Source: Bradyrhizobium sp. AZCC 2262 (GTDB lineage Bacteria; Pseudomonadota; Alphaproteobacteria; Rhizobiales; Xanthobacteraceae). From it: a stretch of DNA of 64,000 nucleotides. The stretch spans positions 9,104,501 to 9,168,500 of the forward strand of contig NZ_JAZHRT010000001.1 in assembly GCF_036924535.1 (NCBI RefSeq), given 5' to 3'. The notes below the pieces were generated by a model. It had not been told where the DNA came from. It did not search any database and was given only the letters and a program-made list of their open reading frames with translations. The position numbers and the translations under genes were made by a program. Below are positions 16,995-25,920 of this stretch, one piece after another. How positions within the stretch are numbered: the stretch's first letter is position 1; every line of letters starts with the position of its first letter.

Positions 16995-18863
16995 ATGACA
17001 ACCACTACTGCCCCCGAATCCCAGCCGTTCCAGGCCGAGGTTGCCGAGCTTCTGAACCTGATGGTGCACTCGGTCTATTCGGAGACCGATATCTTCCTGC
17101 GCGAGCTGATTTCGAACGCGTCGGACGCCTGCGACAAGCTGCGCTATGAGGCGATATCGTCGCCCGAGCTGATCACCGACGGCGCGCCGCCTAAAATCCG
17201 CATCGCGCCGAACAAGCCCGCCAATACGCTTTCCGTCGTCGACAGCGGTATCGGCATGGACCGGCAGGAGCTGATCGACAATCTCGGCACCATCGCACGA
17301 TCAGGCACAAGATCCTTTCTCTCCCGCCTGACCGAGGCCAAGGACGGCACCAATCTGATCGGCCAGTTCGGGGTCGGCTTCTATGCGGCATTCATGGTTG
17401 CCGAGCGCATCGTGGTCACCAGCCGCCGGGCCGGCTCCGATCAGGTCTTTGTCTGGTCGTCCTCGGGCGGCAGCGGGTTTGAAATCGCACCCGCCGGCGA
17501 GGAGGACGCTGCGCGTGTCACGCGCGGCACCGAGATCGTCCTGCATCTGAAAGAGAATGCGGCGAAGTATCTCGAGACCCACGAGATCGAGCGCATCGTC
17601 CGCGCCTGGTCCGACAACATCCAGTTTCCGATCGAACTGGTGCCGGAGGAGGGTGAGCCGCGCCAGATCAATTCGGCCAGCGCGCTGTGGCAGCGGCCGA
17701 AATCGGAACTCTCGGTGGAGGACTACAAGCAGGCCTACCAGCAGATCGCAGGCGCGTTCGACGAACCGGCGATGACGCTGCATTATCGCGCCGAGGGCCG
17801 GCAGTCCTATGCGGTGCTGCTGTTTGCGCCGTCGACAAAACCGTTCGATCTGTTCGACCAGGCGCGCAAGGGCAAGGTCAAGCTCTATGTCCGCCGCGTC
17901 TTCATCGCCGACGACGCCGATGTCCTGCCGGCTTACTTGCGGTTCATCCGCGGCGTGATCGACAGCGAGGATCTGCCGCTCAACATCTCCAGAGAGATGC
18001 TGCAGAACAATCCGCAGCTCACCCAGATCCGCAAGGCCGTCACCGGCCGTGTGATATCGGAGCTGGAAAACCTCGGTGAGAAAGAACCGGATGCGTTCGC
18101 CAAAATCTGGGACGCGTTCGGCCCGGTGATCAAGGAAGGCATCTGGGAAGATTTTGAGCGCCGCGAGAAATTGCTGGGCCTGTCGCGCTTCACCACGACC
18201 AGGGGCGAGAAGCGTTCGCTCAAGCAATATGTCGAAGATCTCAAGCCGAACCAGACCGACATCTATTATCTCACCGGCGAGAGCGTCGAACGTCTGAAGG
18301 CCAACCCGAAGCTGGAATCGGCAACGGCGCGCGGCATCGAGGTGCTGCTGCTGACCGATCCGGTCGACGCATTCTGGACCTCGGCGCCGCTCGATTTCGG
18401 CGGCAAGCCGCTGAAGTCGCTGAGCCAGGGCGATATCGATTTCGCCCTGATCCCGCTCCTGGATGACAAGGCCGAGGACAAGAAGGACGAGGCCAGCGCA
18501 GATGAAGCCACGACGATTGCGCTGATCAAGGACGCGCTGGGCGAGCGCGTCTCCGACGTGCGCGCCTCGCAGCGGCTGACGGCGAGCGCGTCATGCCTGG
18601 TCGCCGGCGGCGACGCCCATGACCGCATGCTCGAACGCCTCCTGGCGATGCAGAACAAGGCGCCGACCACCAAGCCGATCCTGGAGATCAACATGCGCCA
18701 TCCCCTCGTCGCGGCGATCACAGGCGACAAGGATGCGGCCAAAGACCTGTCGTTCCTGCTGCTGGAGCAGGCGCAGATCCTCGACGGCGAACTGCCGGAA
18801 GACCCGGCGGCGTTCGCCAGCCGGCTCAATCAGCTGGTGCTGCGCGGGGTCGTGAAGGGGTAG
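16995..18863 (+). CDS. htpG: Chaperone HtpG (bacterial Hsp90)
   Basis: This 622-residue cytosolic ATP-dependent chaperone shows the GHKL ATPase motifs in order: [17 protein letters not shown] (Mg/ATP Asn), DSGIGMDR, and [13 protein letters not shown] in the lid region. The middle domain has [11 protein letters not shown] with the catalytic-loop arginine, and the C-terminal dimerisation domain ends at residue 622. The length is normal for HtpG. ATG 16995 gives the usual N-terminus ([19 protein letters not shown]); longer in-frame starts reach back into the intergenic repeats. Unlike many genomes it is not next to other chaperones; it simply follows the secretion genes. Confidence 0.97.
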   Translation: MTTTTAPESQPFQAEVAELLNLMVHSVYSETDIFLRELISNASDACDKLRYEAISSPELITDGAPPKIRIAPNKPANTLSVVDSGIGMDRQELIDNLGTIARSGTRSFLSRLTEAKDGTNLIGQFGVGFYAAFMVAERIVVTSRRAGSDQVFVWSSSGGSGFEIAPAGEEDAARVTRGTEIVLHLKENAAKYLETHEIERIVRAWSDNIQFPIELVPEEGEPRQINSASALWQRPKSELSVEDYKQAYQQIAGAFDEPAMTLHYRAEGRQSYAVLLFAPSTKPFDLFDQARKGKVKLYVRRVFIADDADVLPAYLRFIRGVIDSEDLPLNISREMLQNNPQLTQIRKAVTGRVISELENLGEKEPDAFAKIWDAFGPVIKEGIWEDFERREKLLGLSRFTTTRGEKRSLKQYVEDLKPNQTDIYYLTGESVERLKANPKLESATARGIEVLLLTDPVDAFWTSAPLDFGGKPLKSLSQGDIDFALIPLLDDKAEDKKDEASADEATTIALIKDALGERVSDVRASQRLTASASCLVAGGDAHDRMLERLLAMQNKAPTTKPILEINMRHPLVAAITGDKDAAKDLSFLLLEQAQILDGELPEDPAAFASRLNQLVLRGVVKG

Positions 18864-18910
18864 GACGATCTGTCGCGAACCGGATTTCAGAATCGGCCGT
18901 ATCTGCTACA

Positions 18911-18957
18911 GCATGATCCGGAAAAGTGGACACCGGTTTTCCGAAAAGATCATGCTC
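18911..18957. repeat. Nested palindromic intergenic repeat
   Basis: AGCATGATC (18911-18919) pairs with GATCATGCT (18949-18957), and inside it CGGAAAA (18920-18926) pairs with TTTTCCG (18938-18944). I recall near-identical elements scattered between genes in Rhizobiales genomes; copy number cannot be tested here. It lies between htpG and the DUF3095 gene and could also act as a terminator-like hairpin. Confidence 0.7.
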
Positions 18958-19040
18958 AAACAAAAAGTCAGAGCTGGATGACGAATCGAAGAGAAGTCAG
19001 CTAGCTCTGGAAGGGTTGAGAACCGGGGGCTCTCATCGCC

Positions 19041-20195
19041 ATGACGACGCCTGACGGCACCGACATATTCTACGGCGCGATCCCGGTCTTTCGCGGCTTT
19101 GGCAGCCTGATGGACCCGGCGATGTATTCGCCGTTGCCTGACGACTGGACCGTCGGCGTCGCCGACATCGTGGAATCGACCAAGGCGATCGCGAACCAGC
19201 GCTACAAGGCGGTCAACATGGCCGGCGCGGCCGTGATTGCCGCCGTCACCAACGCGCTTGACGGGCGCGAATTTCCGTTCGTGTTCGGCGGCGATGGCGC
19301 CAGCTTCGCGGTGTCGCCCGGCGACCTCGCGCGTGCCCGCGATGCGCTGGCGGCGACGGCTTCATGGGTCCGCGAAGATCTCGATCTGGTGATGCGGGTG
19401 GCGCTGGTGCCGGTCAAGGACATCCGTGCGCAGGGCTTCGATATCAGGGTGGCCCGCTTCGGTCCGTCAGCGAATCTCTCCTATGCGATGTTTTCCGGCG
19501 GGGGTTTGGGGTGGGCGGATGCCGAGATGAAGCGCGGCGAGTTCGCGGTGCCGGCGGCTGCTCCCGGCACGCAGCCCGATCTGTCCGGGCTGTCGTGCCG
19601 GTTCGAGGAAATTCCCTCCACGCGCGGGCTCATTCTGTCGGTGCTGGTGGTGCCGGCCAAGGGCGCCGATCCGTTTCGTTTCCGCAAGGTGATCGAGGAC
19701 ATCATCGGACTGGTCGAACAGTCTCCGGACGCCGGGCGGCCGGTGCCGTCGGGCGGGCCGCCGCTGCGCTGGCCGCCGGCCGGCGTCGAGTATGAAGCGC
19801 GCGCCGCGCGCGGCGGGCCGCTGTTGAAGCGGCGCACGGTCGTGCTCGCGGTGACGCTGTGGGCCTATGTCGTGATGCGCTTCGGCATCAAGGTCGGCAA
19901 TTTCGTGCCGAAAAACTACGTGCAGCAGGTGGTGGAGAATTCCGACTTCCGCAAATATGACGACGGCCTGCGGATGATCCTCGATTGCACCGAGGAGCTG
20001 GAACGCGCGCTGGCGGCGCTTCTGGCGAACGCGGCTTCAGAGCGGGTCGTGCGCTACGGCCTGCACCGGCAGGACGCGGCGATGATGACCTGCTTCACGC
20101 CGTCGGTGATGCGCAGCGACCACGTCCATTTCATCGACAGCGCCCGCGGCGGCTACGCCTCGGCGGCGACCGCGCTAAAGGCGATGGCGGCGTAG
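19041..20195 (+). CDS. DUF3095 family protein with cyclase-like motifs
   Basis: The 384-residue product matches the uncharacterised DUF3095 family in length and in landmarks such as FYGAIPVFRGF, PKNYVQQVVENSDFRKYDDGLRM (split here: PKNYVQQVV, then SDFRKYDDGLRM) and the C-terminal FIDSARGGYASAATALK. Its N-terminal half carries VGVADIVESTKAI and FPFVFGGDGASFAV, which echo the two metal-aspartate motifs of class III nucleotide cyclases and GGDEF enzymes. No signal peptide or membrane helix is convincing, apart from a short hydrophobic stretch near 270. The start is an ATG after CGGGGGCTC. Function is unknown; cyclase-like fold membership is inference from the motifs. Confidence 0.85.
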   Translation: MTTPDGTDIFYGAIPVFRGFGSLMDPAMYSPLPDDWTVGVADIVESTKAIANQRYKAVNMAGAAVIAAVTNALDGREFPFVFGGDGASFAVSPGDLARARDALAATASWVREDLDLVMRVALVPVKDIRAQGFDIRVARFGPSANLSYAMFSGGGLGWADAEMKRGEFAVPAAAPGTQPDLSGLSCRFEEIPSTRGLILSVLVVPAKGADPFRFRKVIEDIIGLVEQSPDAGRPVPSGGPPLRWPPAGVEYEARAARGGPLLKRRTVVLAVTLWAYVVMRFGIKVGNFVPKNYVQQVVENSDFRKYDDGLRMILDCTEELERALAALLANAASERVVRYGLHRQDAAMMTCFTPSVMRSDHVHFIDSARGGYASAATALKAMAA

Positions 20196-20216
20196 GGGGT
20201 CACGATTATTGTTAAT

Positions 20217-20321
20217 CCCTCATGGTGAGGAGGCGCGAAGCGCCGTCTCGAACCACGAGGCCCGGCTGGTGCCATTCATCCTTCGAGACGCGGCGAAGGC
20301 GCCGCTCCTCAGGATCTGACG
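20217..20321. repeat. Bradyrhizobium-type long inverted repeat
   Basis: The element begins CCTCATGGTGAGGAGGCGCG and ends GCTCCTCAGGATCTGA. CGTCTCGAA (20244-20252) pairs with TTCGAGACG (20282-20290), and the outer arms pair imperfectly. Sequences of this pattern are familiar intergenic repeats in Bradyrhizobiaceae. It lies between the convergent DUF3095 and DUF2147 genes. Confidence 0.65.
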
Positions 20322-20337
20322 CCAAGGCGACTGAGCT

Positions 20338-20781
20338 TCAGCGCCCCACGCGCGTCCAGGTCTCGCCGCCGCACAGCGCGCCGACGCAGCCTTCGACCCG
20401 CAGCGTATCCGGGCCCGCCACCGAGATGCTGCTCGCATAGGTGCCGCCGTCATCGGCGTTGTAGATCTGGCCCGACCATTTGCCGGGGCCAACTGGCTGC
20501 ATGCCGCTGAATAGCGTCAGGCCGATCATGGGCCGCTTCTTCAGCGCCGGGTTTGGATTCTTGTCATCGACCGGGGGCTTGCCGGTAGCCTGATCGACCG
20601 GCTCTTTGAGGCCGACAATCACGCCGCAGATGCCGCCACCGCATTTGCTGACTTTCACCCGCGCGTCGCCGGCCTGGGTCTGCCAGACGCCGGTCGGCTC
20701 GCCCGAGCCTTGCGCGCGAGCCGATGGGGCGACCAGCAATGCCGCCGCGATCGCGATGATGAAAGCCGTTCTGCAAGCCAT
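20338..20781 (-). CDS. DUF2147 periplasmic protein
   Basis: This 147-residue exported protein has a clear signal peptide (residues 1-23, ending PSARAQ). The mature part is a small beta-rich DUF2147 domain: GVWQTQAGDARVKVSKCGGG at the start, ICGVIVGLKEP, KWSGQIYNADDGGTY and a C-terminal CVGALCGGETWTRV. Its four cysteines are spaced as two likely disulphides. Family members are of unknown function and occur widely in proteobacteria. Transcribed alone, convergent with DUF3095; the MATE gene ends 75 bp upstream of its start codon on the same strand. Confidence 0.9.
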   Translation of the reverse strand: MACRTAFIIAIAAALLVAPSARAQGSGEPTGVWQTQAGDARVKVSKCGGGICGVIVGLKEPVDQATGKPPVDDKNPNPALKKRPMIGLTLFSGMQPVGPGKWSGQIYNADDGGTYASSISVAGPDTLRVEGCVGALCGGETWTRVGR

Positions 20782-20855
20782 GAATCATTCCCCAAAAAAG
20801 CAGGCCTGCATAGCAACAAATCAGATTTGTGCAACGTCGGATTGCGCGAAGGCGA

Positions 20856-22238
20856 TCATTTGCTCCAGCGGGTGAGGCGGATCGACAACGCCGTCCCGAG
20901 GCCGTAAACGGCCATCGCGAGGCCTACCAGCGCGAACAATGTCCATGCCGGCGCGCCCGCCGAGGCCAGCCACCAACCGCCGACGCCGACGATCAGCAAC
21001 CGCGCGGTGCCGGCGATCACGGGACCGCCGACCATCGCCGCCCCCTGCGAGGAGAAATAGAGGCAGGCGCCCATCCCGAAAAAGGCGAACGCGGGGCCGG
21101 CCCAGACCAGATAGGAAGACGCCGCGGCGGTGACGCCGGGATCGCTGGTGAACAGCGAAACCCAGAGCGACGGCATCATTGCGACGATGAGCCCGATGGC
21201 CCCCACGGTGATGGCGGCCGCCGCGCCCGCGGTCCACGCCACCTGCCGCGCGCGCGTCACGAGCCCCGCGCCCATTGCCATGCCGACCATCGGCACCGAG
21301 GCGACACCAAAAGCAAAGGCGATCGGCGTCAGCAGAAATTCCAGCCGCGAGCCCATGCCGTAGCCGGCCAATGTCGCGGTGCCGTAGCCGGCCAGGATTT
21401 TGGTGAAGATCAGCACCGTCAGCACGGTCTGCAGCGGCGACAGGCAGGACACCGCGCCGACCTTCAGAATGTCGAAGAACATGTCGCGCTGGAATTTAAA
21501 ACCCTTGAAGTTCAGCGTCAGCCGGCTGCGGCCGCTGACGAGATACCAGGCGAGAAATATCGCGCCGAGCGTGAAGGCGGTGAGCTGGCCCGCGGCGACG
21601 CCGCCCATGCCGAATTTCGGCAGGCCGAACAGCCCAAGGCCAAGCGCGCCGCCAACCGCAATCTGCACCAGCGCGGTGCCGATCAGGGTTACCGATGGAA
21701 TCCGCATGTCGCCGGTGCCGCGCACCACCGAGGCCAGCGTGTTGACCAGCCAGATCGCGATCGCGCCGGAGAACAGCACGTGCGAATATTGCATGGCCTG
21801 TTCGAGCACGCCGCCGCGCCCGCCGAGTAGCGCGTAAAACGCGCCGCCGAATACCAGCATCATCGCGGTGAAAAAGATTCCGGCGCAGGCGCCGATCATC
21901 CCGGCATGCAACGCCAGATCAGCCGCGCGGTCGCGATTCCCCGCGCCGATCGCCCGGCTGATCGCGGACGAAACGCCGCCGCCCATCGCGCCGGCCGACA
22001 TCATCTGCGTCAGCATCACGAAGGGAAACACCAGCGCGATGCCGGCGAGCGGCTCGGTGCCGAGCCGGCCGATATAGGAGGTCTCGGCGACGGCCACCAG
22101 CGTGGTGCCGACCATGGCGATCGCATTGGGCAGCGCGAGCCTCAGCAGCGTCGGCAGGATCGGCGAGGCGAGCAGGCCGTTGATCGGCGCGGATGGAACC
22201 GCGGCGGGGCGCATGTCGAGCGGAGCGTCAATGGTCAT
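20856..22238 (-). CDS. MATE-family efflux transporter
   Basis: About 460 residues with twelve predicted helices in two MatE halves. The first begins LRLALPNAIAMVGTTLVAVAETSYIGRLG; quoting its landmarks separately, ALPNAIAMVG and AETSYIGRLGTEPLAGI are characteristic. The second begins at NTLASVVRGTGDMRIPS. MATE proteins export drugs or organic cations in exchange for Na+ or H+. ATG 22238 was chosen; an in-frame TTG at 22256 would add six residues. No regulator is adjacent and the substrate is unknown. Confidence 0.92.
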   Translation of the reverse strand: MTIDAPLDMRPAAVPSAPINGLLASPILPTLLRLALPNAIAMVGTTLVAVAETSYIGRLGTEPLAGIALVFPFVMLTQMMSAGAMGGGVSSAISRAIGAGNRDRAADLALHAGMIGACAGIFFTAMMLVFGGAFYALLGGRGGVLEQAMQYSHVLFSGAIAIWLVNTLASVVRGTGDMRIPSVTLIGTALVQIAVGGALGLGLFGLPKFGMGGVAAGQLTAFTLGAIFLAWYLVSGRSRLTLNFKGFKFQRDMFFDILKVGAVSCLSPLQTVLTVLIFTKILAGYGTATLAGYGMGSRLEFLLTPIAFAFGVASVPMVGMAMGAGLVTRARQVAWTAGAAAAITVGAIGLIVAMMPSLWVSLFTSDPGVTAAASSYLVWAGPAFAFFGMGACLYFSSQGAAMVGGPVIAGTARLLIVGVGGWWLASAGAPAWTLFALVGLAMAVYGLGTALSIRLTRWSK

Positions 22239-22326
22239 ACGTCGCAGGTCATCCAAATCAAATAAATTATGACTGACATATTATGCGGCCGGCCGGGCAC
22301 AAAGCCACCCGTGGCCCACGCAGGGG

Positions 22327-22866
22327 TCACCACGGCAGGCCGCATAGGTCAATTATTCCATCGCGCGGCTTGCGGGTGAAATCGAACACATAGGGTGCCA
22401 TGGCCTCGAAGCGAATTCTTCCCTCCGGCTGCTCGGCGTAGACTTCGCCTTTGAACGCATGCCAGCCGCGCGCCTGATAAAATGCTTCATTGTGCGGCTC
22501 GCAGAACAGCATCGCAAACCGAACGGCTTCGTGGTCACGCAGGGTCCTGACGGCGGCGTTGAGCGCAAGCGTTGCATAGCCGCGCCCACGGCAATCCTCG
22601 CGGGTCGCGACGCCGCCGATGCCGCCGATATGGACCTTGCGCCCATCCCAGATGGCGTCACGGAAATAGATGCCGACATGGCAGGCAAGCCCCGGTTTCG
22701 GCGAATCCTCGGGCGCATCGATCAGCACGCGCAGATCGGCATGGGCCCATTCGATGTGACCCCATGGCAGCCTCTCGACGACATGGCGCGGCCACACCGC
22801 CTTCATCAGCGGCTCGGTCCTTTGCCAGGATGCGTCCCCGTTCAGCACGTCGATTTCGATGCTCAT
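22327..22866 (-). CDS. GNAT-family N-acetyltransferase
   Basis: The 179-residue protein has the GNAT acetyl-CoA pyrophosphate loop VATREDCRGRGYATLAL (about residues 85-101). It has a C-terminal half (EAFYQARGWHAFKG and the ending DLCGLPW) that resembles aminoglycoside 2'-acetyltransferase-like and related enzymes. ATG 22866 is preceded by AGGGTGATGG, a good ribosome site, and is preferred over a longer frame starting at 22956. It is separated from the MATE gene by ~90 bp, so a drug-resistance pairing is conceivable but unproven. The substrate cannot be inferred. Confidence 0.88.
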   Translation of the reverse strand: MSIEIDVLNGDASWQRTEPLMKAVWPRHVVERLPWGHIEWAHADLRVLIDAPEDSPKPGLACHVGIYFRDAIWDGRKVHIGGIGGVATREDCRGRGYATLALNAAVRTLRDHEAVRFAMLFCEPHNEAFYQARGWHAFKGEVYAEQPEGRIRFEAMAPYVFDFTRKPRDGIIDLCGLPW

Positions 22867-23036
22867 TCCATCACCCTGTTGCGCCGATACGGCCGCCGTC
22901 CCGTCATACGCTGGGCGCGGAGCGGTGTTACGCGGAAGCCTCCCCGTTCTTGCCAAATTGCGGTGTTTATGCGCAATGGAACCTTCTATAAGGGTTCCCG
23001 TTAAACTTCGTCTCCCATCAGTTCGGACATCACCCC

Positions 23037-23636
23037 ATGACCTTCACGCTGCCCAATCTGCCCTATTCCCACGACGCCCTTGCGCCCCACATGTCCAAGG
23101 AAACGCTGGAATACCACCACGACAAGCATCACCAGGCTTACGTGACCAACGGAAACAACGCGATCAAGGGGACTGAATTCGAAGGCAAGTCCCTGGAGGA
23201 GATCGTCAAGGGTTCGTTCGGGAAGAACCCGGCCGTGTTCAACAATGCCGGCCAGCACTACAATCACCTCCACTTCTGGAACTGGATGAAGCCGAATGGC
23301 GGCGGCAGCAAGCTGCCCGGCCGTCTGGAAAAGAAGATCACCGAGGACCTCGGCGGGCTCGAGAAGTTCAAGACCGATTTCGCCGCTGCCGGCGTCGGCC
23401 AGTTCGGCTCCGGCTGGTGCTGGCTGTCGGTCAAGAACGGCAAGCTCGAAATCTCCAAGACGGCGAACGGCGAGAGCCCGCTGGTCCACGGCGCGACCCC
23501 GATCCTCGGCTGTGACGTCTGGGAGCACTCCTACTACATCGATTACCGCAACCGCCGTCCCGACTATCTGAAGGCGTTCTGCGATAATCTGATCAACTGG
23601 GACTATGTCGACGAGCTGTTCGGCAAGACTTCCTAA
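23037..23636 (+). CDS. sodB: Iron superoxide dismutase
   Basis: This 199-residue cytosolic enzyme converts superoxide to oxygen and hydrogen peroxide. The metal ligands are His27 (EYHHDKHH), His77 (QHYNHLHFW), Asp160 and His164 (CDVWEHSYY). The active-site glutamine lies in FNNAGQ (Gln73), the position used by iron-type enzymes, whereas manganese enzymes place it in the C-terminal half; iron is therefore more likely. There is no signal peptide. The start codon closes a run with CGGACATCACCCC before it, so the ribosome site is weak. It is followed by a large palindromic repeat and a good intrinsic terminator, so it is probably a single-gene transcript. Confidence 0.96.
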   Translation: MTFTLPNLPYSHDALAPHMSKETLEYHHDKHHQAYVTNGNNAIKGTEFEGKSLEEIVKGSFGKNPAVFNNAGQHYNHLHFWNWMKPNGGGSKLPGRLEKKITEDLGGLEKFKTDFAAAGVGQFGSGWCWLSVKNGKLEISKTANGESPLVHGATPILGCDVWEHSYYIDYRNRRPDYLKAFCDNLINWDYVDELFGKTS

Positions 23637-23642
23637 CACTCC

Positions 23643-23723
23643 GTCATTCCGGGGCGATGCGACAGCATCGAACCCGGAATCTCGAGATTCCGGGTTCGTC
23701 GCTTCGCGCCGCCCCGGAATGAC
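23643..23723. repeat. Two-level palindromic repeat
   Basis: Outer arms GTCATTCCGGGGCG (23643-23656) and CGCCCCGGAATGAC (23710-23723) enclose a perfect 30-bp palindrome (23669-23698), half-site CGAACCCGGAATCTC. This pattern is familiar as a multicopy intergenic element in Bradyrhizobium-type genomes. It sits directly after sodB. Confidence 0.75.
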
Positions 23724-23740
23724 AGCGGAGTAAAAGTCGA

Positions 23741-23771
23741 AGGGCGGTGGCCGCGGCTGCCGCCCTTTTTT
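23741..23771 (+). terminator. Intrinsic terminator downstream of sodB
   Basis: AGGGCGG (23741-23747) pairs with CCGCCCT (23760-23766) over a 12-nt loop and is followed by a run of Ts to 23771. This is the clearest intrinsic terminator in the window. Confidence 0.85.
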
Positions 23772-23865
23772 CGTTGGCCGGGCGCGGTCCCGATCCTTGC
23801 AGAGATTGCTGCTAACAGGCAAAAGCGGTTTGCCGGGTCACTTCACTGGCGTGGAAAATGCTGCG

Positions 23866-24240
23866 ATGAGCTATTTGCTGGTCTTTGTTGGTGGCGGCCT
23901 TGGCGCGACGCTGCGCCATCTGATTAACGTCACCTGCGCCCGTTGCATGGGCACCGGATTCCCCTGGGGTACCTTCATCATCAACATCACGGGCTCGACG
24001 GTGATGGGGCTGATCGCGGGCTATCTCGCCTTCAAGGGCGAGGCGTCGCAGCCCTGGCGGCTGTTTTTGATGACCGGCATCCTGGGCGGCTACACCACGT
24101 TCTCGGCCTACTCGCTCGATGCGGCGCTGCTCTACGAGCGCGGCGAACTTGGCCCTGCGGCGCTTTACGTCATAGGCTCGGTCGTGCTCTCGATCGCCGG
24201 GCTGTTTGCCGGCCTGGCGCTGGTCCGTCAGTTCACCTGA
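23866..24240 (+). CDS. crcB: Fluoride channel CrcB/FluC
   Basis: The 124-residue product has the four short helices of the dual-topology Fluc fluoride exporters. It carries GGGLGATLRH at the N-terminus, the signature GTFIINITGS (with the pore asparagine), and GGYTTFSAYSLD with the phenylalanine-box/TTFS motif. It removes cytoplasmic fluoride. ATG 23866 gives the family N-terminus (SYLLVFVGGGLG); an earlier in-frame start at 23797 adds 23 unrelated residues. I found no fluoride-riboswitch-like sequence in the ~95 bp between the sodB terminator and this gene. A CCCGCGG-GCCG-CCGCGGG hairpin (24250-24267) follows the stop. Confidence 0.94.
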   Translation: MSYLLVFVGGGLGATLRHLINVTCARCMGTGFPWGTFIINITGSTVMGLIAGYLAFKGEASQPWRLFLMTGILGGYTTFSAYSLDAALLYERGELGPAALYVIGSVVLSIAGLFAGLALVRQFT

Positions 24241-24332
24241 ACGGATACGCCCGCGGGCCGCCGCGGGAGTGCCCGGTAACGTCCTCGCATGGGCATGCCT
24301 GAGATGCGCATGGCTATCGTTGCGTCGCCACC

Positions 24333-24977
24333 ATGGTGGGACTAAGCAGGGTGGAATCGCATCACCCGCAAAACCCATCGCCCTTGTCAGAACATCAGAT
24401 AAAAGACCCGGCGCCTGCCGATGACGCCGAGCCGAAGCTGCGGCGCGCCCGCAAGCCGGTCGGCTGGTCGATGATCGTGATCGGCACGCTGGTCGTAGTT
24501 TGCGCAGGCCTGGTCTGGCGGCGCGACGGCATCGATGGCGTGCTCAAGATCCTCACGCATGATCTCTGGCTGTTCGGGGAAATCATGCCGCGCGTGCTGG
24601 CCGGCTGCCTGCTCGGTGGCTTCATCGCGGAAATTCTGCCTCACGACAAAGTCTCGCGAGCGCTCGGGCCGAATTCGGGGCTGAAGGGACTTTTGATCGG
24701 AACGGCGTTCGGCGCGATCCTGCCCGGCGGTCCGTTCACCGCCTATCCGGTGGCGGCGGCGCTGCTCACGGTCGGCGCCGATTTCGGCGCCACCATCGCG
24801 ATGGTGGTGAGCTGGACGCTGATCGGCTACGGCCGCGCGGTCGCCTGGGAATTGCCGATCCTCGGCACGGATTTCACGCTGTGGCGGATCGTGATCTCGC
24901 TGCCGATCCCGGTGCTGGCAGGCGCGCTCGGCCGCTTCGTTTTCGTGCGGATGTATCCGAAGGGCGAGCCCTCGTGA
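24333..24977 (+). CDS. Half-size permease, ArsP-like, first of a pair
   Basis: The product is ~214 residues with a ~45-residue polar N-terminus and four to five helices. The motif GAILPGGPFTAYPVAAALL resembles the PGGP-type core of the ArsP/DUF318 permease family (organoarsenical or other anion efflux), normally found twice in a full-length ~350-residue protein. The following gene encodes the second half. The start is uncertain: ATG 24333 has no good ribosome site, and TTG 24384 (before SEHQIKDPAP) is an alternative. The 4-bp overlap with the next gene (GTGA) indicates coupled synthesis and probably a heterodimer. Substrate unknown. Confidence 0.78.
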   Translation: MVGLSRVESHHPQNPSPLSEHQIKDPAPADDAEPKLRRARKPVGWSMIVIGTLVVVCAGLVWRRDGIDGVLKILTHDLWLFGEIMPRVLAGCLLGGFIAEILPHDKVSRALGPNSGLKGLLIGTAFGAILPGGPFTAYPVAAALLTVGADFGATIAMVVSWTLIGYGRAVAWELPILGTDFTLWRIVISLPIPVLAGALGRFVFVRMYPKGEPS

Positions 24978-25477
24978 ATATTTCCGCGTTGATCATCGAC
25001 GTCACCCTGTGGGGCTCGGTCTTAATCCTCGGCTTCATGGCCTGGCAGCGCGGGCGCGTGGTGCTGGTGTCGTCCGTGCGCGAGGGCAGCATGGATTTCA
25101 TCAACATCGTGCCGCGCATCGCGCTCGGCGTGATCGGCTCGGGCTACATCGCCGCCGTCATCCCGCCGGAAGTCATCACCGGCTGGCTCGGGCCTGATAG
25201 CGGCTGGCTCGGCGTCCTGACGGCGGTGATCGCCGGCGCAGCCACGCCGGGCGGCCCGGTGGTCGGTTTTTCGATCGGCGCGGTCGCGTTGAAGGTCGGC
25301 GGCGGCCCGCCGCAGGTGGTCGCCTATGTCGTCGCCTGGGCGCTGTTCGCCTTCCAGCGCATGATCCTCTGGGAAATCCCGTTCATGCCGGCCAGGTTCG
25401 TCTGGTTTCGCGCGGCGGTCTCGGTGCCGTTCCCGTTTCTCGCGGCGGCGATCGCGATGGTGATCGGGAAGCCGTGA
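24974..25477 (+). CDS. Half-size permease, ArsP-like, second of a pair
   Basis: This 167-residue membrane protein has the paired motif GAATPGGPVVGFSIGAVALK near residues 85-104, matching the PGGP motif of the upstream gene, with helices on both sides (IALGVIGSGYIAAVIPPEVI). It starts at GTG 24974 inside the stop of the preceding gene. Together the two would make one complete ArsP/DUF318-like permease, so this is either a natural split or an ancestral two-subunit form. No arsenic-resistance gene (arsR, arsC, arsH) is near, so arsenic should not be assumed. Confidence 0.78.
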   Translation: MNISALIIDVTLWGSVLILGFMAWQRGRVVLVSSVREGSMDFINIVPRIALGVIGSGYIAAVIPPEVITGWLGPDSGWLGVLTAVIAGAATPGGPVVGFSIGAVALKVGGGPPQVVAYVVAWALFAFQRMILWEIPFMPARFVWFRAAVSVPFPFLAAAIAMVIGKP

Positions 25478-25616
25478 GATCACGCTCGCGCGGTGCGCTT
25501 GCGGACTGGCGGGACCTTGGTGGCAAGTCGTCTTGAGCCCCACCCTTGGTGCCTTCGTACCTCCAGTGGGAGTTGCGGCCCGGGAACCCGTGCCGTATCT
25601 TCACCGTTAATAGTTT

Positions 25617-25754
25617 ATGAAAGCCATAGCCGCGGCATTTGTTGCTCTGTTCGTTTTGTGGGTCGTTGACGTCAACTTCAACGGCGCCCGTTACACCGAC
25701 GCGGCCATGCGGATGATCCGAGCTACGGCCACATCGATCGGCATTCGAAATTAA
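25617..25754 (+). CDS. 45-residue single-helix membrane peptide
   Basis: An ATG at 25617 opens 45 codons: a positively charged start (MKAIAAAF), one hydrophobic helix (VALFVLWVVDV), then NFNGARYTDAAMRMIRATA. Short proteins with this helix-DxxxFNG-Y layout are, from memory, common in Bradyrhizobium, which is the main reason for calling it. The ribosome site is weak. Function unknown; it may be a membrane-anchored regulator of a larger protein. Confidence 0.55.
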   Translation: MKAIAAAFVALFVLWVVDVNFNGARYTDAAMRMIRATATSIGIRN

Positions 25755-25920
25755 GGCCCGCCTCAGTTCTCGTTAGGACTCGGTGGTGCAAATGCGGCGC
25801 CCGCCACCCGACGAATATGATCAGCGCCAAAATCCCGATCGCGAGCGCGGGTCCGGCTTCGCGGTCGGGGCCGACCTACCAACGCCTGTGCTACCTGCCG
25901 GGCAAATCACGCTAGGCGTT

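Noticed and set aside
23772..23865. Possible fluoride riboswitch before crcB
   Set aside because: I could not find the conserved core or pseudoknot pairing of the crcB motif in the short interval.
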